DNA of 64,000 bases, taken from the NCBI GenBank assembly GCA_910588045.1, contig CAJUPS010000005.1:22267-86266 (forward strand). The letters are read 5' to 3'. Within the stretch, counting starts at the first letter, position 1; each line of letters begins with the position of its first letter. The notes beneath the pieces are model-generated. The model searched no databases, was not told where the DNA came from, and saw only the letters and a list, made by a program, of their open reading frames with translations. A program made the position numbers and the translations under genes. Shown here in pieces: positions 51,336 to 60,177 of this stretch. Source of the DNA: an uncultured Oscillospiraceae bacterium. GTDB lineage: Bacteria; Bacillota; Clostridia; Oscillospirales; Oscillospiraceae.

Positions 51336-52717
51336 ATAGCCGATACCGCCAAAAATCCGATGGTCAGCACAAAGAAAATCAGTATCAATTTCCACACGTA
51401 TCGGATCCACCGGTCGTAGGGCACATCCCCCAGGGCCAGACCGCCCATGACCACCGCCGCGGTGGGGGTGACGATGTTCACTAGCCCCGAGGCGGACTGG
51501 AAGGCCGTGACGATCAGCTCCCCTCCGATGCCCGCGAACTGGCCCAGGGGGGCCAGGATGGGGATGGACAGCGTCGCCAGCCCCGAGGAGGAGGGGATCA
51601 GGATGGACAGGGGGATATAGATCAGATACACCAGCAGGATGAAGGCCACAGACCCCTCCCCCTCCAGGGCCTGCTCGCCCCAGTAGAGCACCGTGTCGGT
51701 GATCTGCCCGCCGTCCATGAGCACCGTGATGCCCCGGCTGATGCCGATGATGAGGCCCACGCCCACCAGGTCCGCCGCTCCGGCCACGAAGGCGTCCACC
51801 AGCTCCTGCTCCTTGAGCCCAAAGGCCAGGCCGATGACGATGCCCCCCACCAGAAACAGTCCGCTGAGCTCCGGGAACCACCAGCCCAGGGTGGGGATGG
51901 GGACGCCGATCTCATCGAAGGGGATCACCCCGTAGATCATCACCAGGAACACCGCCGCGAAGAGCGCCAGCACGACCTTCCGCCGCATCGTGAGGGAGGG
52001 GACGTCGCCGCCCTTGTGCGCCTCGAACCTGCGGCCAAACCCGGCCACCAGGGACTTCTCCGGGTGGGCGCGGACCTTCCGGGCGTAGGCCATGACGTAC
52101 CAGATGGCCACCGCGTCAAAGACAAACAGCATCAGGAGTCTGGGCAGGAGCCCGTCCCCCAGGCTGACCCCCGCAAAGCCGGAGGCAATGCCCGTGGCAA
52201 AGGGATTGACCGTGCTGGCCAGCACCCCCGCGCCGCTGCCCAGCAGCACCACGGAGATCCCCACCAGCGGGTCATAGCCCGCCGAGACGAACACCGGGAT
52301 CAGCAGGGGGTAGAAGGCCATGGTCTCCTCCCACATACCGAAGGAGGTGCCGCCCAGGCTGAACATGATCATCAGCACGGGAATCAGCCAGATCTCCTTC
52401 CCGTTCAGGATGCGGATGATATTGCTGACCCCCGCGTCGATGGCCCCGGTCTTCATCACCACGCCCAGAAAACCGCCCACCATCAGAATAAACAGCGCCA
52501 CATCCACCGCGTCATAGAACCCCTGGAAGGACGCCAGTATCACATCCCCCGGCCCCTGGGGCGTGGAGTCCACGGCCTGGTAGGTCCCGGCCACCGGGGT
52601 CTCCTCCTCCCCGGTGCGCTCGTAGGCCCCGGCGGGGATGAACCAGGTGGCCGCCGCCACCAGGATCAGCAGGATGAACAAAATGGTGTATGCCGTCGGC
52701 ATGTGGAATTTCTTCAT
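51329..52717 (-). CDS. YfcC/DcuC-type anaerobic carboxylate or amino-acid transporter
   Basis: A 462-residue protein with 11-13 membrane segments, of the YfcC family in the ion-transporter/DcuC group: LGGTSFGMWEETMAFYPLLI and ILIPSSSGLATLSIPILAPL are the two characteristic re-entrant blocks, and QSASGLVNIVTPTAAVVMGG near the end is also typical. These proteins carry C4-dicarboxylates or basic or branched amino acids; the substrate is not determined. ATG at 52717 with GGAGG 11 bases upstream. Confidence 0.87.
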   Translation of the reverse strand: MKKFHMPTAYTILFILLILVAAATWFIPAGAYERTGEEETPVAGTYQAVDSTPQGPGDVILASFQGFYDAVDVALFILMVGGFLGVVMKTGAIDAGVSNIIRILNGKEIWLIPVLMIMFSLGGTSFGMWEETMAFYPLLIPVFVSAGYDPLVGISVVLLGSGAGVLASTVNPFATGIASGFAGVSLGDGLLPRLLMLFVFDAVAIWYVMAYARKVRAHPEKSLVAGFGRRFEAHKGGDVPSLTMRRKVVLALFAAVFLVMIYGVIPFDEIGVPIPTLGWWFPELSGLFLVGGIVIGLAFGLKEQELVDAFVAGAADLVGVGLIIGISRGITVLMDGGQITDTVLYWGEQALEGEGSVAFILLVYLIYIPLSILIPSSSGLATLSIPILAPLGQFAGIGGELIVTAFQSASGLVNIVTPTAAVVMGGLALGDVPYDRWIRYVWKLILIFFVLTIGFLAVSAIL

Positions 52718-52837
52718 AAGCGCTCAATCCTCCGTTCCTGCCTATTTTGTGAGGCAAAAGACAGGATTATCAGAGGAAGATTCTGGGAGCGCGGGAACAA
52801 AATTTTCGCGCCGGGCGTCAAATTCGACAAAACCCGG

Positions 52838-52866
52838 TTGACTGCGCCAGAAAAAGAAGATATTAT
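52838..52866 (+). promoter_or_regulatory. sigma-A promoter of the zinc-ribbon/Ig-like gene
   Basis: TTGACT (52838-52843), 17 bp, TATTAT (52861-52866), 34 bases before the ATG. Confidence 0.75.
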
Positions 52867-52900
52867 GTAAATACCATTTTTCCAAGGAGGACCCGTGACC

Positions 52901-53815
52901 ATGAGCAACCGCCGCTGCCCCAAATGTGGGGAGGAATATTCCGATACATACCGTTCCTGCCCCTTCTGCGAGGAGGAGGAAGCCCTCAAGCGGGGCAGGA
53001 AGCCCCCCCGCCACCGCAGCGGACGCCGTGTGGAGAAGCGCCAGAACGGCCGCACCGGCGGCGCAGGCGGGATCATGCTGCTGCTGACGGCCGTCGTCAT
53101 TCTGGGCGTGGTGGGCTACGTCTTCTTCGGAGACGACCTGGCCGATGCAGTGGGCATCCGCAGCCATCCGGAGCCCTCGCTTGTGGACGACCAGCCGAGC
53201 GGCGTGACGCCGACCCAGGCCGACATGCCGCAGCAGCCTAAGGAGAACACCCCCGACGCACCGCCTGTTGAGAGCGACGACATTCCGGTGCAGCCGGACG
53301 AGCCCGCCAACGAGCCCGATGAGCCCGCCGGTCCCCTGGCTCTGTCCCAGACGGACATCACCATCCCGGCGGGAGAGACGGGACGCCTGACCACGACCGG
53401 CGGCAGCGGGGCGGTCACCTGGAGCTCCTCCAACCCGGAGATCGCCTCGGTGGACGGCGGCGCCGTCACCGGAAAGGCGGGGGGCACCGTGACCATCACC
53501 GCCGTCAGCGGCGAGGAGACGGCCACCTGCCAGGTGAAGGTGGAGGGCGAGCCCTGGGTCGATCCCAACGTCCCCGAACTGAGTATCAACAAGACGGACT
53601 TCACCTTCGGGTCCAGCGAGACTCCGGTGCAGATGAAGCTGCTCATCAAGGGAACCCGGACGGTCTACGAGGGCGCCGTCACCTGGACCAGCGCCAACCC
53701 CGGCGTGGCCGCCATCGATGAGACGGGCAAGGTGACGTGGGTCTCCAAGGGCACCACCACCGTCACCGCCACCGCGGGGGACCAGGTGTTTGAGTGCATT
53801 GTCAGAGCGAAATAG
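52901..53815 (+). CDS. zinc-ribbon, single-pass membrane protein with bacterial Ig-like domains
   Basis: A 304-residue protein: N-terminal zinc ribbon (CPKCGEEY...SCPFC, about 5-23), basic stretch, one membrane helix (about 52-72), a Pro/Asp/Glu-rich linker (about 85-145), and two Big_2-like domains (WSSSNPEIASVDGGAVTGKA and WTSANPGVAAIDETGKVTW). The zinc ribbon lies inside, the Ig-like domains outside, probably to contact the wall. ATG 52901 is 10 bases after AGGAGG; a GTG at 52895 is only 4 bases from it and less likely. Confidence 0.82.
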   Translation: MSNRRCPKCGEEYSDTYRSCPFCEEEEALKRGRKPPRHRSGRRVEKRQNGRTGGAGGIMLLLTAVVILGVVGYVFFGDDLADAVGIRSHPEPSLVDDQPSGVTPTQADMPQQPKENTPDAPPVESDDIPVQPDEPANEPDEPAGPLALSQTDITIPAGETGRLTTTGGSGAVTWSSSNPEIASVDGGAVTGKAGGTVTITAVSGEETATCQVKVEGEPWVDPNVPELSINKTDFTFGSSETPVQMKLLIKGTRTVYEGAVTWTSANPGVAAIDETGKVTWVSKGTTTVTATAGDQVFECIVRAK

Positions 53816-53829
53816 CCGTCAAAAGCAAT

Positions 53830-53875
53830 CCGCCCCGGGTCGTGCTGGAAGGCACGGTCCGGGGCGGTTCTTGCT
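53830..53875 (+). terminator. rho-independent terminator
   Basis: CCGCCCCGG (53830-53838) pairs with CCGGGGCGG (53859-53867), with an inner GTGC/GCAC, followed by TTCTTGCT. Convergent with the SLH gene. Confidence 0.7.
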
Positions 53876-53889
53876 CTAAAGAGAAAGCA

Positions 53890-54936
53890 TCATTCCAATA
53901 CGTACCGCGTCACGCCGAACAGCCTGGCCAGCTGGAGCTTGGCGGCCATGCTCTCCTCGCTCTGATACCACACGGTGGCGGACTGGTAGGCGTTGGGGGC
54001 GTACACGCAGTAGGCGCTCTGATAGCCCTCGGAGTAGAAGGTCTTGACATCCTTGCGGCCGAGCACCTCCTGCACCTCCTTGGCGGAGATCAGCGTGCTG
54101 GCGGCAACGGGGTTGCCCCCGGCATCCGTGATCGTGCGCACGCCACCGGCCATGAGCTGGAGCGCCATCCGGGCCATGTCCTCCCCGTTGTTCTTCATCC
54201 GCCGCAGGGCGGCGTACAGCTCCGGCAGGGGCTCCAGGGGGGTAACGGGCATTTTCTCCCCGCCCCGGGCCATGGGCGTGGAGATGGTCACCAGGCGGTA
54301 CTCTCCTGCGCTCTCCAGCTGCACGGAGGGCTCCTGAAGCCGGTCATAGACCCGCACCAGTACGGCGGCGGCCTGCTCCCGGGTGGCATCCCCCTCGGGA
54401 TCGAAGCGCCCCTTCCCCTTGCCGTCCATAATGCCCAGGTCATAGGCCAGGGTGATAAACCCCGGGTTTGCGGTGACATCGCTGAAGGGGGTCCCATAGC
54501 TGGCCGCGCTGCCCGCCAGGGAGGTATACCCCAGCCCGCGCACCAGCATGGAGGCCATTTCATCCCGGGTCAGGTTGTCCTCGGGGCGGAACTCGTGGTT
54601 GGAGGCATCCACCGCGCCGTTGGCCTGCACCGCCTCCACCGCGCCGTAGTACCAGCTCTCCCGCGCCACGTCGGTATAGGAGGGGCGGTCGGGACGGACC
54701 TCCTCCCAGCCAAACAGCCGGGTCAGCGCCGTGGCGAAGGCGGCCCGGGTGATGGGGCGGCCCAGGCCGAATTTGCCGCCGCCCTCCCCCTGAAACAGCC
54801 CCAGCTCCGTGGCGCGGGCCACGGCCTCCGCGGCCCAGTGGTCCGCAGGCACATCGGAATACGCCGCCGCGGCCGGTCGGGTGAGCCCCAGAACCAAAAG
54901 CCCGGCCAGAACCATCCATATCAGTCGTTTTTTCAT
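53890..54936 (-). CDS. S-layer homology (SLH) domain surface protein
   Basis: A 348-residue secreted protein: signal peptide (about 1-24, ending AAAA), then three SLH repeats (YSDVPADHWAAEAVARATEL, YTDVARESWYYGAVEAVQ, and FSDVTANPGFITLAYDLGI with following RE-rich parts), then a unique C-terminal region of about 150 residues with no recognised domain. SLH repeats bind pyruvylated wall polymers. ATG at 54936 with AAGGAGAC upstream; a longer frame from 54999 would cross the promoter. Confidence 0.87.
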   Translation of the reverse strand: MKKRLIWMVLAGLLVLGLTRPAAAAYSDVPADHWAAEAVARATELGLFQGEGGGKFGLGRPITRAAFATALTRLFGWEEVRPDRPSYTDVARESWYYGAVEAVQANGAVDASNHEFRPEDNLTRDEMASMLVRGLGYTSLAGSAASYGTPFSDVTANPGFITLAYDLGIMDGKGKGRFDPEGDATREQAAAVLVRVYDRLQEPSVQLESAGEYRLVTISTPMARGGEKMPVTPLEPLPELYAALRRMKNNGEDMARMALQLMAGGVRTITDAGGNPVAASTLISAKEVQEVLGRKDVKTFYSEGYQSAYCVYAPNAYQSATVWYQSEESMAAKLQLARLFGVTRYVLE

Positions 54937-54970
54937 AATCGTCTCCTTGCTTTCCGTAGGATTCCATCTT

Positions 54971-54999
54971 ATTGTACCAGATTTTTTCCCGTTCGTCAA
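54971..54999 (-). promoter_or_regulatory. sigma-A promoter of the SLH gene
   Basis: On the minus strand TTGACG (54994-54999), 17 bp, TACAAT (54971-54976). Confidence 0.75.
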
Positions 55000-55096
55000 A
55001 TTTTCTAGCCCGAACGCCCTGTATTTGGCAAAATCAGCAAAAAACGCCCCTGTTTCATATCAAAAAATTTTGTGGGGGGGACAGGCAAACCTCCGG

Positions 55097-55125
55097 TTGA
55101 CAACACCTCCTTCAGTTATTATAAT
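55097..55125 (+). promoter_or_regulatory. perfect-consensus sigma-A promoter of the flavodiiron gene
   Basis: TTGACA (55097-55102), exactly 17 bp, TATAAT (55120-55125): both hexamers are full consensus. Strong constitutive transcription is expected unless repressed. Confidence 0.88.
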
Positions 55126-55161
55126 AAGATGAAAATATTGCGAAAGAAAGGGAAATCCGCT

Positions 55162-56322
55162 ATGAATCAGCTACATGTTTCCGAGGCCGTCCGTTACATC
55201 GGCGTGGACGATACCACCATCGACCTCTTTGAGAGCCAGTACGTCGTCCCCAACGGCGTATCCTACAACTCCTACCTCATTCTGGATGAAAAGGCCGCCG
55301 TTATGGACACCGTGGACCGCCGGGCCACGGCGGCGTGGCTGCAAAATCTGGAGGAGCAGCTGGCGGGCCGGAAGCCCGACTACCTGGTGCTCCACCACCT
55401 GGAGCCCGACCACGCCGGGAGCGTCCGGGCGCTGCTGGAGAAGTACCCGGACATCACCCTGGTGGGCAACGCCAAGACCTTCGGGATGCTGCCGAAGTAC
55501 TACGACTACGACCCCGCCCATACCGTCACCGTCAAAGAGGGGGACACCCTCTCCCTGGGGGCCCACACGCTGACCTTTGTCATGGCCCCCATGGTCCACT
55601 GGCCGGAGGTGATGGTCAGCTACGAGTCCGCTGAGAAGATCCTCTTCTCGGCAGACGGTTTTGGCAAGTTCGGCGCGCTGTGCGCCGAGGAGGATTGGCT
55701 GTGCGAGGCCCGGCGCTACTACTTCAATATCGTGGGCAAGTACGGCGTCCAGGTCCAGTCCCTGCTCAAGAAGGCCGCCGGACTGGACATCCGGACCATC
55801 TGCCCCCTCCACGGGCCCGTTCTGCGGGAGGACCTGGGGTACTATATCGGCAAGTACGACCTCTGGAGCCGCTACGAGCCGGAGGACGAGGGCGTGCTGG
55901 TGGCCTATGCCTCCATCCACGGCAACACCGCCCAGGCGGCGAAAACGCTGGCGGAGATCCTGGAGAGGAAGGGCTGTCCCAAGGTGGCCGTGGCGGACCT
56001 CAGCCGCATCGATCAGGCCGAGGCCGTGGAGGACGCCTTCCGCTACGGCCGGATGGCCCTGTTAAGCCCCACCTATGACGGCGGCCTGTTCCCCCCCATG
56101 GACCACTTCATGGCCCACCTGCGGGACAAGACCTATCGCCGCCGCCGGGTGGCCATCGTCGAAAACGGGTCCTGGGCCCCCGCCGCCGCCAAAATCATGC
56201 GGGGCTATCTGGAGGCGATGAAGGATATTACCATCTGCGAAACGGTCCATACCATCCAGGGCGCGGTGAAGGACAGCGACATCACGGCTCTCGACAACAT
56301 AGCGGACGAGCTCCTGGCGTGA
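55162..56322 (+). CDS. flavodiiron protein (FprA-type O2/NO reductase)
   Basis: A 386-residue protein of normal length. The metallo-beta-lactamase-like domain carries the di-iron ligands in HHLEPDH (H79, E81, D83), MVHWPE, SADGFG and CPLHGP. The C-terminal flavodoxin domain begins at about 255 (VLVAYASIHGNTAQAA binds FMN). It reduces oxygen (or NO) to water (or N2O) and protects strict anaerobes. ATG at 55162 with GAAAGGGAAA upstream. It is monocistronic between its promoter and the hairpins at 56330-56409. Confidence 0.92.
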   Translation: MNQLHVSEAVRYIGVDDTTIDLFESQYVVPNGVSYNSYLILDEKAAVMDTVDRRATAAWLQNLEEQLAGRKPDYLVLHHLEPDHAGSVRALLEKYPDITLVGNAKTFGMLPKYYDYDPAHTVTVKEGDTLSLGAHTLTFVMAPMVHWPEVMVSYESAEKILFSADGFGKFGALCAEEDWLCEARRYYFNIVGKYGVQVQSLLKKAAGLDIRTICPLHGPVLREDLGYYIGKYDLWSRYEPEDEGVLVAYASIHGNTAQAAKTLAEILERKGCPKVAVADLSRIDQAEAVEDAFRYGRMALLSPTYDGGLFPPMDHFMAHLRDKTYRRRRVAIVENGSWAPAAAKIMRGYLEAMKDITICETVHTIQGAVKDSDITALDNIADELLA

Positions 56323-56329
56323 GGCAGTC

Positions 56330-56409
56330 ATCCTTTTTCTTGAAAGAAAAAGGATCAAAAAGAACTTTTAAGAATGGCTCAAAGGGCGCGGAACTTTGTT
56401 CCGCGCCCT
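56330..56409. terminator. two terminator hairpins between convergent genes
   Basis: First hairpin: ATCCTTTTTCTT (56330-56341) with its complement at 56344-56355. Second: AGGGCGCGGAAC (56383-56394) with its complement at 56398-56409. Both stems are 12 bp and perfect; they end the flavodiiron and subtilisin transcripts. Confidence 0.78.
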
Positions 56410-56413
56410 CTCT

Positions 56414-59400
56414 TCATGCCGCAAGAAATCGTTGCAGGATCTGCGCCGTCTCCGCACGGGTGACGGCGGCGCCGGGGGACAGGCGGCCTCCGCTGCCCCG
56501 GAGGAGTCCCTGGCCGACGGCCCAGGACACGGCCTCCTTTGCCCATCCTGCGACGCTCCCGGCGTCCGAGAAAGCGGAGAGACCTCCGCCGGAGCCGTCT
56601 TTCACCCCGCGATGGAGCATCACCGCCAGCTCCTGGCGGGTAACGGCGGCGGAACCGTCAAACCGGCCGTCGCTTCGGCCGGAGATCAGGCCCTGTCCGT
56701 AGGCCCAGCACAGCGCGTCCAGGCAGTCCGGCAGGTCGCCCGTGTCGGTAAAGGGCAGCTCCCCCGGGGACAGGTCCGGGGCGGGACTCCCATTGGCGCG
56801 GTAGAGGGCGGAGACGATCTCCGTCCGGGTGGCGCTGGCGGCGGGGCGGAAGCGCCCCTCCCGGTCACACGCCATCAGGCCCCTGCTGACCGCGTAATCC
56901 ACCGCGTCCCGATACCACGCCCCGTCCTCCACGTCTTGCAGCAAATGCAGGGCGGTGGGACGGAAGGAGGCGGGGTCATCGGGGTCCAGCGCATAGCCCG
57001 TCGTGTTGGAGGCGTAGTCCTCCACCGTGATATACAGGGTGTCCACGCGCACAGCGGAGCGGTCCACCGTCAGCGTGCAACTCTCCCCGGCCCTCTCCGG
57101 GAAGAAGGACTTCTCCGCCAGCACCCGCCCCGTCGCGTCCGTGATGGTGGCGTAGGAGACGTACTGGTCGTCCCGGAAGGTGAGGACCAGCCGCTCCCCC
57201 TCCCGCGCTGCATCGGTCATAACGGGGGACTGGCTGTCGATGATGACAGGGAAGCTCCACTTCCGGTATTCGTCGCAGCGCTCCTCCAGCAGCCAGCGGA
57301 AGCTCTCCGGGGACTGGGACCGGACACGGCGGACAAACTCCTCCTGGAGCTTGTCCCCGGCCTCCAGCCAGACGTAGACATCCACCCTGGCCCGGGTTCC
57401 CCCGAGCAGAGCGGCGCCGGAGGCATCCGTCCCGCTCCAGAGGAAGCGGGCGCTGGGGCCGATCCTGCCCAGGAAGGGGTCCAGCGCGGACTTCTTCAGC
57501 CAGGAGGCGGCGGAGGCGGCGTAGACCTCCCCGGTGTCCGGGTTGGACACCAGCATCACCACGCCTGCGGCGTCGCGCAGGGTGCACAGCTCCAGGCAGA
57601 GCTGTCGCTCCATGCCGAACATCGCATCCGTCCCCTGGCCGGGGATGGCGTTCCGGCGGTCGTCATGGAGCCCGGGGGCATGGGCGTTGGACCCCAGCAG
57701 GCGTCCGCCCCGGCTCTCGCTGCCGCCCCGGGCGGGAAGGTAGGCCAGCTGAACCCCCAACTCCGCATCCAATTCCCCCATGTACGCCGCCGGGTTTTCC
57801 AGGGGGTTGCTATACGGGGCGTTCCCCCCGTCCTCGGCCAGGCGGTATGCGGCGTCCTGGAGGTCCCGGAAGTCTGCGGTATCCAGCACCGGCGCGGCCT
57901 CCCAGTCGCCGCAGTAGCCCAGGAAGGCGGCGTGCTGTCCACCGCCGGAGGCGGTGACGTAGCCCTCCACATAGAAGCCGTTGGGGAACCCCTCCGCCAG
58001 CTCCCGGCACAGCGCCTCGCCCACGGTCAGCTCCAAGGACGCCTCCGCCTCTCCCCCAGCGGGGACGGTGACGGATCGACTGCCGGTGACGGTAACGCGG
58101 CCGGTGATGTCCTCCGGCGTCATGGTGCTGTAATACGCACCGCTCTGCCCCGTGTGGCCGTTGGTGAGGACTCGGAGGTCCAGGGAGACGGTGATGGCCC
58201 GGTCCGAGAGATTGCGCAGGGTGAGAGAGAGGGGAAAACGCCCCTCCGCGCTGTCCCCCAGCTCCAGCAGGGGATCGGTGATTAACAGGTTCGTGGACAG
58301 CGCCGCGCCGAGGTCCACCAGCCCCGCGCCCTGCTTTCTGGGGGAGAGGGGGACGCCCCTCTCGTCGGTCAGCACTCGGGCGGTGCTCTCCAGCAGGCCC
58401 CGGGCCAGCCGGGCGGCCTCCGCCCGGTCCGACACGCCCCTCTCCCGCAGGGACTGCAACAGGACGGCAAACAGGCCGGAGGCGCTTCCGGAGGCCATAG
58501 AGGTGCCGTAATCGCTGTAGTATCCCCTCTCGTCGGAGGCCCCGGCGGAGAGAACGGGCCCGCCGAAGGCGGTCAGCGACGGGGCCAGGTGCAGCTCGGA
58601 GGCGGGGCCCCAGGCGGAGTAGCCCGCCATCTCCCCCGACGGCGTGGAGGCCGCCACGGCCACGGCGCCCCGGTAGCTGGCCGGTGCGGTGACCGCGCCG
58701 TAGTCGGTGTAGCCGCCGGTGGGCAGCGGCTGCGTCCAGCTCTTGTAGACGGCGTTCGTGCCATCGTTTCCGGCGGAACAGCAGATAATCACGCCGTCCT
58801 CCGCCATCCGGGCAAATGCCTGGGAGTAGAGGCCGTCCAGCAGACCGTCCCGGCAGAAGCCCGCCCCCGTGCCCACGGAGATGTTGACGACGTCCGCCCC
58901 CAGATTCCACGCGTCCTCCAGGGCCCGGAGGATCACCGCGTCATCGGTGCCGCCCCCGGCGTTGTCCGGGAAAATCTTCATGCCGAGGATCTGGGCCCCC
59001 GGGGCTGCGCCCTGGAAGGCCGCGCTCCCCTCCCCGCTGTATCCGGCGGCGAGGGCCGCCACGTGGGTGCCGTGGCCCTCCCGGGTGGACACGTCCGTAT
59101 CCCGGCTGTAGTAGTCGTAGACAAAGGGGATCCGGGCGGAGACATACCGCCCCGCCGTCCGGCCCCTGGCGGCAAAGGCCGCCGTGTCCTCCCGACTGAT
59201 GGCGGGGGAGCGGACCAGGGATGCGTCGGAAAAGACCTCGTGGCCGGTGTTCAGCCCGCTGTCCAGCACGGCAATCACCGTGCCGTCGCCGGTCCAGCCC
59301 TTCTCCCGCAGGCCCTCCGCCCCCATCAGCGCCAGGGCGCTGCCCGAGGAGAGGCCCTCCCCCCTTCCGCCGCTCCCGGCGGGCGCATAGCTGCGGACCG

Positions 59401-59671
59401 GACGCACCCCGGCCACGCCGTCCAGCTCCGCCAGGGCCTCCAGGTCTTCGGTCTCCACGGCAGCGCCGGAAAAGAGGCTCCCGTAGCGCCAGAGAATGGC
59501 GGCATACTCCTCCAGGGCGGACTCCACCGCGCCGGGGTCGGCGTCCTCGGTGTAGAGCACCACGGCGCGGACCGGCTCCGGCCGCTCTGTCCCGTTTCCC
59601 GACGCCCCTGCGGACAGGAGCAGCGCCAGGAGCAGACCGAGGAAAATGCTTCGCATGACGTTTCTTTTCAT
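56414..59671 (-). CDS. secreted subtilisin-like (S8) serine protease with C-terminal SLH repeats
   Basis: A 1085-residue protein: signal peptide (about 1-24), inhibitor-like propeptide region (about 35-95), S8 catalytic domain with D137 (VLDSGLN), H200 (GHGTHVA), oxyanion Asn N302 (SAGNDG) and S391 (GTSMAS). Then come Fn3/Ig-like domains as in C5a-peptidase or lactocepin types, and three SLH repeats from about 900 to the end (WYRDAVDYAVSRGLM, CLDALCWAYGQGLI, WAKEAVSWAVGQGLL). All catalytic residues are present. It is a wall-bound extracellular protease. ATG at 59671, with GGAGG 10 bases upstream. Confidence 0.92.
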   Translation of the reverse strand: MKRNVMRSIFLGLLLALLLSAGASGNGTERPEPVRAVVLYTEDADPGAVESALEEYAAILWRYGSLFSGAAVETEDLEALAELDGVAGVRPVRSYAPAGSGGRGEGLSSGSALALMGAEGLREKGWTGDGTVIAVLDSGLNTGHEVFSDASLVRSPAISREDTAAFAARGRTAGRYVSARIPFVYDYYSRDTDVSTREGHGTHVAALAAGYSGEGSAAFQGAAPGAQILGMKIFPDNAGGGTDDAVILRALEDAWNLGADVVNISVGTGAGFCRDGLLDGLYSQAFARMAEDGVIICCSAGNDGTNAVYKSWTQPLPTGGYTDYGAVTAPASYRGAVAVAASTPSGEMAGYSAWGPASELHLAPSLTAFGGPVLSAGASDERGYYSDYGTSMASGSASGLFAVLLQSLRERGVSDRAEAARLARGLLESTARVLTDERGVPLSPRKQGAGLVDLGAALSTNLLITDPLLELGDSAEGRFPLSLTLRNLSDRAITVSLDLRVLTNGHTGQSGAYYSTMTPEDITGRVTVTGSRSVTVPAGGEAEASLELTVGEALCRELAEGFPNGFYVEGYVTASGGGQHAAFLGYCGDWEAAPVLDTADFRDLQDAAYRLAEDGGNAPYSNPLENPAAYMGELDAELGVQLAYLPARGGSESRGGRLLGSNAHAPGLHDDRRNAIPGQGTDAMFGMERQLCLELCTLRDAAGVVMLVSNPDTGEVYAASAASWLKKSALDPFLGRIGPSARFLWSGTDASGAALLGGTRARVDVYVWLEAGDKLQEEFVRRVRSQSPESFRWLLEERCDEYRKWSFPVIIDSQSPVMTDAAREGERLVLTFRDDQYVSYATITDATGRVLAEKSFFPERAGESCTLTVDRSAVRVDTLYITVEDYASNTTGYALDPDDPASFRPTALHLLQDVEDGAWYRDAVDYAVSRGLMACDREGRFRPAASATRTEIVSALYRANGSPAPDLSPGELPFTDTGDLPDCLDALCWAYGQGLISGRSDGRFDGSAAVTRQELAVMLHRGVKDGSGGGLSAFSDAGSVAGWAKEAVSWAVGQGLLRGSGGRLSPGAAVTRAETAQILQRFLAA

Positions 59672-59706
59672 GATATTGATGTCCTCCGATGGTAAATCGT
59701 CTTCCT

Positions 59707-59735
59707 ATTATATACCCTGCGCCCTCCGGGGGCAA
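59707..59735 (-). promoter_or_regulatory. sigma-A promoter of the subtilisin gene
   Basis: On the minus strand TTGCCC (59730-59735), 17 bp, TATAAT (59707-59712). Confidence 0.7.
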
Positions 59736-59739
59736 GAGG

Positions 59740-60177
59740 CGGTTTTCTCCATCTTCGGCAGAGGAACAAGGGGGCAGAGCGGTCCTATACGCCGGGGCCA
59801 GTTAATTCTAATCCACAGCAACTGGCCCCCGGCGCATACGCGCCGGGGGCCAAACTTTCTGAAAATTTTTCGATTTGCTTCCACATTTTCATGCAGCTAT
59901 CGGCAGAATCGGTCCTATTATAAGGCCCACCGAGCCAAAGGGCAGCGCAAGACCTCCAATAGGGCGCATCCGCCATCGCTTCGCCCTCTGACGGCCCATG
60001 GAACCGTGGGGAAAAACAATCCACCAGGTCGTAGCGCAAAAAATATCCCACGTAATAAGGTATCGCGCTGTGCGCGATACCCGTCAGAGGTCCAGCCCTA
60101 CGGGCTGGCGACTTTTTGGGTACTTTTTGTTCGCACAAAAAGTACCCGCGGGGTCCGGGGGCGCGCAGCCCCCGGGC
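59740..60177. other. 438-bp non-coding region rich in hairpins
   Basis: No convincing gene. Several perfect or near-perfect hairpins: GGCCCCCGGCGC with its complement (about 59825-59852), GGTATCGCGC/GCGCGATACC (60059-60081), CCAGCCC/GGGCTGG (60093-60110), a 13-bp stem GGGTACTTTTTGT with its complement (60117-60147), and CCGGGGGC/GCCCCCGG (60156-60176). The GGTACTTTT stem recurs at 63885-63914. Read on the minus strand, the 60117-60147 stem is followed by AAAAAGTC and lies just after the phosphohexomutase stop. It looks like a structured dispersed repeat or a processing and termination region. Confidence 0.55.

Noticed and set aside
59785..60138. A 117-codon minus-strand frame in the hairpin-rich region
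   Set aside because: It spans several perfect hairpins, has no ribosome site and no domain; it is better explained as structured or repeat DNA.
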